A DNA stretch of 36,477 nt, from IMG/VR virus record IMGVR_UViG_3300011432_000034, positions 1-36,477 of that record, one strand, 5' to 3'. Position 1 is the first letter of the stretch, and each line of letters opens with the position of its first letter. Made by a program: the position numbers and the translations under genes. The notes beneath the pieces were generated by a model. The model was not told where the DNA came from. It ran no database searches and saw only the letters and a program-made list of their open reading frames with translations. This DNA comes from a virus. Shown here one piece after another: positions 31,850-36,477 of this stretch.

Positions 31850-33283
31850 ATGAGCGAATTTGAAGATGAAGGCGCAAAGAAGAATGGTCAAGTCCTAAAT
31901 ATGGAAGAAGCCAAAAAAAAGATCCAAGACCCCAACGCGGCCCTTGCTGCCAACAAGAAGGCCCCACTTCCCGATAAATCCAAGATCAAAAAGATGGATG
32001 TCTACAAGGTCATCGTCCATATGATGAACGGTGGGAAGGGCCGATACGCGGCGTTTCCGAAGAAATACCACATTAAAAGGGATGATCCTGGCGAACATTC
32101 ATATCTGCTTGAAATGGATGGGCAGGTGCTGCGCTATGTTTCGACTAGACACATTTCTGATCACATCGTGCGGTATGCTGAGAGTTTTCAGCACAAGGAC
32201 TTTGATCTTACCTATGAAAATGCCAAGACTTGTCTTGACTACTGGGCATCCCTAAAACCCGATATCGAGGGCGAGATTGCCCCTGTGAGGCAAAAATCAG
32301 AAGCGGGCTATACCTTCCATAGGCTGCCCTTTGATTTCGCTGCGGGTGAAACTCCGCTCTTTGATGAGCTGATGTCTCGAACGACCAATGCCAATGCCCT
32401 GCAAAGCTGGATAGGATCCCTTTTTGATCCTGATTCCGATAGGCAGCAATACGTTTGGATTTACGGTCAGGGGAAGAACGGTAAGGGTACGCTTGCTCGT
32501 TTTTTAACCAATGCGTTGAAGTCTGCCGTGCGCTGGGATCAGGTGCCGCCCCATAATAAGGGCAATTATCACGTCGATAAATTCTGGACTTCTGGTTTTC
32601 TAGGCAAGCGTTTGGTCATTTTTGGGGATTGCAACGATTACGGGTTTCCAGTTTCTGGTTTGTTCAAATCTCTATCTGGCGGGGATCATCAGAGGGTTGA
32701 AGAAAAAAACCGTCCCAGCCGCTCTGAGCCGCTCCAGGCGAAGTTTTTATTCCTGTCCAATGATACGCCCATGGTCAGCTCACAAAAGGCTGATATGCGG
32801 CGTGCGATCTTTTGTCACATGTCTGAGATCGTTAATGATGTGGGTCCGGTTTATGAGAAGCTGCTATGGGATGAAGCTGCCCATATTTTGCACAAATGCA
32901 TTATGAGCTATCAGCTCGATATGGAGTTTAGCAACGGCGTCATCCCGGTTGATACGGAAGCTTTGGAAGCAATTGCTTCTCAAACTGAGGAACCCATGGA
33001 AACAACTTTTGCCGAGAACTTTGAAGTCTGTGACGATCCTACAAAGTGGGTCGCCCCGATGGCTATGCAAAGGATTCTCAGAGACTGTGGAATGGTAAGT
33101 AATTCTCAGCAACATCGATTCCTAAGATTCATGAGCGAAAAATATGGCGTCGTAAAAAAGCGGATTAATAAAAACAAATGTAAAGATCGCGAATGGAGAT
33201 ATGCCGGGATTCGAGAGTTATCCACAGATGAAGTCGACTTTTCAAAGCATAAGCACATAAAACCTGGTCCTAGATGGCCCTGA
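31850..33283 (+). CDS. SF3 replicative helicase (D5-like)
   Basis: AAAGGAGAG precedes the ATG. The protein has 477 residues. The N-terminal 180 residues hold a D5-like region. Walker A is G206-QGKNGKG-T214, Walker B is LVIFGDCND (255-263), and the SF3 motif C is AKFLFLSND (297-305) followed by an Arg pair (MRRAIF, 316-321). The order is that of SF3 helicases (phage/plasmid type). Its neighbours, a separate AEP primase upstream and an iteron-like origin downstream, match. A perfect DnaA-box sequence lies near the 3' end (33218-33226). Confidence 0.88.
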   Translation: MSEFEDEGAKKNGQVLNMEEAKKKIQDPNAALAANKKAPLPDKSKIKKMDVYKVIVHMMNGGKGRYAAFPKKYHIKRDDPGEHSYLLEMDGQVLRYVSTRHISDHIVRYAESFQHKDFDLTYENAKTCLDYWASLKPDIEGEIAPVRQKSEAGYTFHRLPFDFAAGETPLFDELMSRTTNANALQSWIGSLFDPDSDRQQYVWIYGQGKNGKGTLARFLTNALKSAVRWDQVPPHNKGNYHVDKFWTSGFLGKRLVIFGDCNDYGFPVSGLFKSLSGGDHQRVEEKNRPSRSEPLQAKFLFLSNDTPMVSSQKADMRRAIFCHMSEIVNDVGPVYEKLLWDEAAHILHKCIMSYQLDMEFSNGVIPVDTEALEAIASQTEEPMETTFAENFEVCDDPTKWVAPMAMQRILRDCGMVSNSQQHRFLRFMSEKYGVVKKRINKNKCKDREWRYAGIRELSTDEVDFSKHKHIKPGPRWP

Positions 33284-33590
33284 GTAAATAATAATCAGTG
33301 CCAGCCTGAAAGCCATGAGGCTCAAGGGTTGTCCTGATTACCCTATATGTCCTTAGGTTTCCTATTGCTCTATAGTTTTTTTTTAGTGTTTTTTGCACTC
33401 TTTTTAATCATATTTACAATTATTTCTACAATATATATATAGGACATATAGGACATATAGTACAAGCTATGATACTCAAGGGTTTTACGCGTCCTAGTTT
33501 AATTTTTATACTAGGACAATGTAGGACAAAGTTATCCACAGACGAAAAAGGATGCTGGGGGACTTTCTTGAATGCATTTGGGAGATTTTG
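33284..33590. other. AT-rich non-coding region, candidate replication origin
   Basis: No convincing gene is present in about 300 bases. The stretch contains AGGACA at 33441, 33450, 33513 and 33523, the inverse TGTCCT at 33330 and 33348, and a GTCCTAG at 33491. The copies at 33441 and 33450 are a direct repeat AGGACATAT. They lie next to T-rich and TATATATA segments and one perfect DnaA box TTATCCACA (33532-33540). Adjacent to the SF3 helicase gene, this is the usual place for an origin. A short hairpin (AGCC/GGCT, 33311-33322) begins the region. Confidence 0.6.
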
Positions 33591-33755
33591 ATGTACGAGG
33601 AATCTGATGAAAAATTGTTCACTGAAATATGTTCGCTCTACATGAGATTTCGCGCCAATACCGGAGGCCGTGCCGCTGCGGCAATCATGGTCGCTATTTT
33701 CGTTGCCATCAAATATTTCAAAAACGCCTCGGCAGACGTCTCAATAGAGGAATAG
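33591..33755 (+). CDS. Small membrane-associated hypothetical protein, 54 aa
   Basis: The ATG at 33591 has GGGAG six bases upstream. A start at 33552 is possible but lacks spacing from its AGG. The protein begins MYEESDEKLFTEICSLYMRF and has one hydrophobic segment (AAAAIMVAIFVAIKYF, about residues 27-42) and an acidic end. It is a likely single-span membrane protein. It comes right after the candidate origin and before an XRE regulator. Function unknown. Confidence 0.55.
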   Translation: MYEESDEKLFTEICSLYMRFRANTGGRAAAAIMVAIFVAIKYFKNASADVSIEE

Positions 33756-33780
33756 AGCTCCTCATGATACCCTTCCGGTC

Positions 33781-34104
33781 ATGGACGACCTTGCAGAATT
33801 TAAGCGCGCCCTAGGCGATCTAATAAGGCGAGAACGCCTAATCCGGGGAATCGGACTAAATGCCATGGCTAAACATTTGGGCATTTCCTCAAGTTCGATC
33901 TCACGGCTGGAACGAGGTACCAGAATTCCGACCTGGCGAGTTCTAGTGGTCATCCTTACCTTTCTGCAGGTCAAGGTTGTAGGGGCCGGGGAGGGGCATT
34001 CGTGGGATGCCCAATTTTCGTGCAGACGTTGCCAGTGCCTGAACGATCTCAGGATAGATTCCAAAAAAAAGAAAGTTTTTTTGTTGCGAAATTCTGACAG
34101 CTAG
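33781..34104 (+). CDS. XRE-family helix-turn-helix regulator, 107 aa
   Basis: Residues about 5-60 form an XRE/Cro-type domain: FKRALGDLIRRERLIRGIGL, then LNAMAKHLGISSSSISRLER (recognition helix) and GTRIPTWRVLVVIL. The C-terminal part (CRRCQC) has three cysteines and ends in a basic stretch (SKKKKVFLL). No ribosome site is evident before the ATG, which could mean weak or leaderless translation. An imperfect 20-bp palindrome overlaps its stop, possibly its operator. Confidence 0.75.
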   Translation: MDDLAEFKRALGDLIRRERLIRGIGLNAMAKHLGISSSSISRLERGTRIPTWRVLVVILTFLQVKVVGAGEGHSWDAQFSCRRCQCLNDLRIDSKKKKVFLLRNSDS

Positions 34105-34120
34105 GTAACTTGTTGCCTAG
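34101..34120. promoter_or_regulatory. 20-bp imperfect palindrome, candidate XRE operator
   Basis: CTAGGTAAC and GTTGCCTAG are separated by TT, a nine-base inverted repeat with one mismatch. It overlaps the stop of the XRE gene and precedes the leader of the gene at 34251. XRE proteins usually bind such dyads. A weak rightward promoter may follow (TTGTTG, 17 bases, TATGTT). Confidence 0.4.
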
Positions 34121-34145
34121 TCAATACGTGTATATGTTGACTGCC

Positions 34146-34224
34146 CGTGCGGTGGGTGGTTCTTAATTAACAAAAATAGCCCAAAGCTGTTTTTCTGATT
34201 GGGGGATCTGCCATTCACCGCACG
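34146..34224 (+). repeat. Perfect 9-bp inverted repeat in the leader of the gene at 34251
   Basis: CGTGCGGTG (34146-34154) matches CACCGCACG (34216-34224) with 61 bases between. It spans most of the non-coding gap 34105-34250. In RNA it could close a large stem-loop 26 bases before the ATG at 34251. The loop contains AT-rich sequence (TTAATTAAC) and a T-run. Confidence 0.4.
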
Positions 34225-34250
34225 CTTTTAAACTGAAAGGATTTTCGCGG

Positions 34251-34478
34251 ATGCAGGACTTTGTTTGTTATGATGAGGAATTTATCAGTTCAGATTTGAG
34301 GGTCGTTTTTAATCCCATTGAAAATTATGCAAGCCTGACAATAACCGACGATGACGGCAGATATTTAAAGGTTCAATTTGATAGCGCCAAGCGCCTTCGC
34401 AAACTTGCCGGAGCCCTAAACAAGGCTGCCATGGCAATCGAAGATATGGACCGTCACGCACGTAGGGCCGCGCCGTGA
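34251..34478 (+). CDS. Small hypothetical protein, 75 aa
   Basis: AAAGGA lies nine bases before the ATG. The protein begins with a beta-rich part (SSDLRVVFNPIENYASLTIT, DDDGRYLKVQFD) and ends in a helix (AKRLRKLAGALNKAAMAIED) with a basic tail. No family recognised. The fold looks like a strand-turn-strand unit with one helix, common in small regulators. It is coupled to the next gene through GTGA. Confidence 0.55.
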   Translation: MQDFVCYDEEFISSDLRVVFNPIENYASLTITDDDGRYLKVQFDSAKRLRKLAGALNKAAMAIEDMDRHARRAAP

Positions 34479-34693
34479 TCGAACAAACCCTAGAGCGCCT
34501 ATTCTTCACCCTTGCCTCAGATCTCGGCTATAGCCTCTCACGGGACGAATACCGCACCTATGTTGGAGAGCTCAAAGATTTTGGTTTGAACAAGATCTGT
34601 GAAGCGGTGCTTGATATGCATAACCGCGATTATCCTGCCGGGATGTTTCCCTCTGTTGCAGAATTCAAGAAAGTCATCGGAGATCAAATATGA
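34475..34693 (+). CDS. Small helical protein, possible helicase-loader-like
   Basis: GTG start overlapping the previous stop. The protein has 72 residues, mostly helical, with RDEYRTYVGELKDFGLNKIC and YPAGMFPSVAEFKKVIGDQI at the end. The FPSVAEFKKVIG segment resembles the N-terminal region of small replication or helicase-loader proteins, where a short motif FPS-x-AEF is frequent. This is weak evidence. It overlaps the next start (ATGA). Confidence 0.5.
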   Translation: MIEQTLERLFFTLASDLGYSLSRDEYRTYVGELKDFGLNKICEAVLDMHNRDYPAGMFPSVAEFKKVIGDQI

Positions 34694-34959
34694 GACGACG
34701 AAAAAACAAAACCCAACCATCGCCCAGAGCTAGCAGGCTTCTAGAAGCCTTGAGCGAACATCATCCTAAGCCAGTTTCACGCGAGCATTTGATCAAACGC
34801 GTGTATGGGGTTTCCCTTAAGGAATCAAGCCCTGATTATCAGTTATGCCTGAAGCGCAACATTAACAAGCTGATTAGCCGGTATAGAAATATGGATGAGC
34901 GAAAATTTATCATTTTCGATAGCCGCTACGACGCTTATAGGCTGGTAATACAAGCATAA
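34690..34959 (+). CDS. Winged-helix (OmpR-type) DNA-binding protein, 89 aa
   Basis: ATG coupled to the previous stop (ATGA). After a basic leader (RRRKNKTQPSPR) the sequence follows the trans_reg_C pattern: LLEALSEHHPKPVSREHLIKRV, then a loop, LCLKRNINKLISRYRN and a C-terminal hairpin FIIFDSRYDAYRLV. This is the winged helix-turn-helix found in OmpR/PhoB regulators, here without a receiver domain. A transcriptional role is likely; target unknown. Confidence 0.65.
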   Translation: MRRRKNKTQPSPRASRLLEALSEHHPKPVSREHLIKRVYGVSLKESSPDYQLCLKRNINKLISRYRNMDERKFIIFDSRYDAYRLVIQA

Positions 34960-35003
34960 TTTATATTATAGTGGTTCAAACTTTTAACTAACGGGGTGCA
35001 AGG

Positions 35004-35420
35004 ATGCGACTGATTTTAACTCTGATTTTGGGTTTAGGATTAATTTCCTGCGGGTATTTAGAGGGCGAAGACGGCAAGGATGGAGCAAAAGGCCCTAAGG
35101 GTAAGCAAGGCCCGGCCGGTAAACACCATGAACACGATGAAATTATTTCGGCAAAGAATTGCCATGTCGATCTAGTTTACAAGGGCGATCCGGCAGCATA
35201 TCGGATGTCCTATTCCGAGATTTTGCTTGTAAGTAAAGACGTGATCGCTTCTCTGAAATACTACCAAGCCAAAAGCAAGAAAGTGATCTTTCAAGAGTCT
35301 GCCGTTTTCGCGCCTGGGGAAACCGTTCGCATTGAAAGTCCAAGTTGGCAAGTTGAAGCCGGCGTGTTGATGCATAAGCCGACTGGGAAAAAATATAATT
35401 TTAAGTGCAAGGCTTCCTAA
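35004..35420 (+). CDS. Collagen-like lipoprotein, 138 aa
   Basis: A lipoprotein signal (MRLILTLILGLGLISCG) ends in the lipobox LISC; Gly after Cys favours the outer membrane. Directly behind it lies a short collagen-like Gly-x-y run (GEDGKDGAKGPKGKQGPAGK, about residues 21-40), then His-rich HHEHDE and a beta-rich domain with a Cys pair (NCHVDLVY and FKCKAS). It would sit on the cell surface, so surface exclusion or adhesion during infection is possible. It is not a typical virion protein. AAGG is directly before the ATG. Confidence 0.65.
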   Translation: MRLILTLILGLGLISCGYLEGEDGKDGAKGPKGKQGPAGKHHEHDEIISAKNCHVDLVYKGDPAAYRMSYSEILLVSKDVIASLKYYQAKSKKVIFQESAVFAPGETVRIESPSWQVEAGVLMHKPTGKKYNFKCKAS

Positions 35421-35942
35421 GTGGAAATCGTTACAGTTCCAATCGAGAATTTAATTCTCGATCCCAGTAACGCCAGAAAGCACGGTGAAAAAAACCTGGA
35501 AGCGATCAAAGGATCGCTTTCTCGTTTTGGCCAGCAAAAGCCAATCGTTATTAAGGATGGCGTCGTTGTTGCTGGTAATGGAACGTTAGAGGCAGCAAAA
35601 CGACTTGGCTGGTCGCATGTTCACGTTGTTGAAACCAACTTATCAGGCGCTGATTTAGTTGCATATGGAATCGCTGACAATCGTACTGGTGAAATTTCTG
35701 AATGGAATGATGGCGTTCTTTCTAAATTGCTCCTCGGTTTGCAGGGCGATGATTACGATCTCAAATCGATTGGTTTTGATGAAGACGATTTAAAAAGTCT
35801 TTTGTCTGACGAAGAACCAATCAAAGTAGAAAATGAAAAGCAGGAACAATTCCGAATTGTTATAGAGTGTTCAAATGAGACCGAAAGGTCAGACCTAGTT
35901 AGCGAACTTGAGGAAAGATCAATCCGCTACAAAATTCCCTAA
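35421..35942 (+). CDS. ParB/sulfiredoxin-domain protein, standalone
   Basis: GTG start one base after the previous stop. The protein has 173 residues. VPIENLILDPSNARKHGEKN and IKGSLSRFGQQKPIVIKDG, then VVVAGNGTLEAAKRLGW are the ParB N-terminal domain. ADNRTGEISEWNDGVLSKLL and SIGFDEDDLKSLL resemble the region that often precedes a DNA methylase in phage ParB-methylase fusions, but no methylase follows. The C-terminal part (FRIVIECSNETERSDLVSEL) is an independent beta-alpha unit. Function could be nuclease or partner of a methylase; no ParA gene is present. Confidence 0.75.
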   Translation: MEIVTVPIENLILDPSNARKHGEKNLEAIKGSLSRFGQQKPIVIKDGVVVAGNGTLEAAKRLGWSHVHVVETNLSGADLVAYGIADNRTGEISEWNDGVLSKLLLGLQGDDYDLKSIGFDEDDLKSLLSDEEPIKVENEKQEQFRIVIECSNETERSDLVSELEERSIRYKIP

Positions 35943-35974
35943 GGTTTTCCCCAATAATACCGATAACCGCTCAA

Positions 35975-36003
35975 AGCCCTTAGCCCTCATGGCTTTAAGG
36001 GCT
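35975..36003. repeat. Hairpin after the ParB-domain gene
   Basis: AGCCCTTA (35975-35982) pairs with TAAGGGCT (35996-36003), with an inner AGCC/GGCT pair. No T-tract follows on either strand, so the role as a terminator is uncertain. Its core, read on the minus strand (AAAGCCATGAGG), also occurs at 33309-33320 after the SF3 helicase gene. Confidence 0.5.
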
Positions 36004-36013
36004 GTCTAAACAT

Positions 36014-36042
36014 TTGACATTACCAAAAAATATAGGTAATGA
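36014..36042 (+). promoter_or_regulatory. Promoter with embedded inverted repeat
   Basis: A perfect -35 TTGACA (36014-36019) is followed after 17 bases by TAATGA (36037-36042), a weak -10. Within it the exact inverted repeat CATTACC (36018-36024) and GGTAATG (36035-36041) with a 10-base A/T spacer looks like an operator. It would drive the small genes at 36122 onward across the circular junction to 291. Confidence 0.5.
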
Positions 36043-36121
36043 GGGCGGTCATTTGCCTATTGAGGCTAAAGTTTTTTCTGAGGATGCCGATAGGTGGTAT
36101 GTAAGCAAGGGGGAACAGGCC

Positions 36122-36334
36122 ATGAAAAAAACCGCCTACTATTTAACCTTCGGGCAGACTTCACCAGCTAGAAACGGCTTTGTTCTAATTTATGCAAGAG
36201 ATCATGACGAGGCCCGAGCCATCGCCATTGAAACGTATGGAAGTGCATGGTCTAGGGTCTACCATTGGGGCGAATTCGACGGAAGCCGCCTTCCTGCGGG
36301 TAACCTAGATACACTTGGGAGGGAAGACACATGA
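36122..36334 (+). CDS. Small conserved-looking phage hypothetical, 70 aa
   Basis: The ATG at 36122 has AAGGGGG eight bases upstream; the longer frame from a TTG at 36014 would start inside the -35 box of the promoter and is unlikely. YYLTFGQTSPARNGFVLIYA, then DHDEARAIAIETYGSAWSRV and YHWGEF match a pattern I recall from small phage proteins that have no known function. Predicted alpha-beta fold. It overlaps the next gene by four bases. Confidence 0.65.
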   Translation: MKKTAYYLTFGQTSPARNGFVLIYARDHDEARAIAIETYGSAWSRVYHWGEFDGSRLPAGNLDTLGREDT

Positions 36335-36447
36335 GGGAACTACTTATAAGCGCCGTTATCGCCTTGTTGATTGTCGTTGGCATTCCGACCTGCAGAGGAA
36401 AGTGGCCTGAGCCGAACAGGGATGTTCTGGGGAGAATCGTACCATGA
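36331..36447 (+). CDS. Small membrane protein, 38 aa
   Basis: The ATG at 36331 overlaps the previous stop (ATGA), and the next ATG (36444) overlaps its own stop in the same way. The N-terminus MRELLISAVIALLIVVGIP is a membrane span, followed by a short tail with TCRGKWPEPNR. Two such tiny membrane proteins in a row resemble spanin- or holin-like accessory genes, but they are far from the endolysin, so the role is open. Confidence 0.55.
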   Translation: MRELLISAVIALLIVVGIPTCRGKWPEPNRDVLGRIVP

Positions 36448-36477
36448 AAAAGAAAATTCTAACGTCATTAGCCATAA
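36444..36477 (+). CDS. N-terminal start of the small signal-peptide protein crossing the junction
   Basis: The ATG at 36444 overlaps the previous stop (ATGA). The ten codons here read MKKKILTSLA and run into the window edge. Joined through the shared CATAA they continue into the ORF ending at 115. Without the overlap the frame would stop two codons past the edge, so the overlap is what makes a sensible protein. Confidence 0.6.
   Translation, partial: MKKKILTSLAI

Noticed and set aside
33378-33400. AGTG/CACT stem with T-run as a terminator in the origin region
   Set aside because: Only four weak base pairs around a T-rich loop; the T-runs are part of general AT-richness.
1-36477. CRISPR array, tRNA, integrase or attachment site
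   Set aside because: I looked for regularly spaced repeats, cloverleaf-like segments and tyrosine or serine recombinase motifs and saw none; a tRNA scan and profile search could still find something I missed.

Overview
The window looks like an essentially complete genome of a tailed double-stranded DNA phage, or of a closely related prophage-like element. It carries a full packaging, head and long non-contractile (siphovirus-type) tail set, a lysis block, an early leftward operon, and a rightward replication block. There is no rRNA, no tRNA that I could recognise, and no integrase. Two predicted lipoproteins with clear lipoboxes and an M15-type peptidase endolysin suggest a host with an outer membrane; the host cannot be named from this sequence. 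The two window ends share the five bases CATAA. Joined through that overlap, a signal-peptide-like ORF starting at 36444 reads straight into the ORF that ends at 115, so the molecule is probably circular, circularly permuted or terminally redundant.

Layout. Positions 1-291 end a rightward run of small genes. Positions 327-2186 hold an isolated leftward gene for a LamG-containing fibre/adhesin-like protein with its own terminator. From 2287 to 26380 runs one long rightward late operon: small and large terminase, portal, two related minor head/tail-completion proteins with a zinc-ribbon gene tucked between them, scaffold, major capsid protein and a decoration-like protein. A terminator and a six-gene sugar/glycan cassette follow (GT2, PhyH dioxygenase, methyltransferase, polysaccharide deacetylase, GT-B glycosyltransferase, RmlB-like dehydratase). 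Then come head-tail connector proteins, major tail protein, a lambda-type -1 frameshift pair of tail assembly chaperones, an 878-residue tape measure protein, distal tail/hub/fibre proteins, a lipoprotein, and small membrane proteins leading to the endolysin.

Positions 26372-28679 are a leftward early operon headed by a ribbon-helix-helix protein and a possible ssDNA-annealing protein, followed by many very small genes. Positions 28680-28779 are a divergent control region with three contiguous 8-bp repeats. Positions 28780-33283 are a rightward replication module: an SF2 helicase whose P-loop is broken by a frame change, a VRR-NUC nuclease, an archaeo-eukaryotic-type primase and an SF3 helicase. 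Positions 33284-33590 are an AT-rich non-coding stretch with AGGACA repeats and a perfect DnaA box, a good candidate origin. Positions 33591-36477 hold small regulators (XRE, winged helix), a collagen-like lipoprotein, a ParB-domain protein and small membrane proteins that run over the circular junction.

How it fits together. The divergent region near 28.7 kb probably sets early expression. The primase/helicase pair and the 33.4 kb repeats would drive replication, and the late operon builds the particle. The glycan cassette inside the structural operon is the most unusual block: it could modify the virion or the host surface late in infection. All functions are inferred from motifs read by eye; no database search was run.
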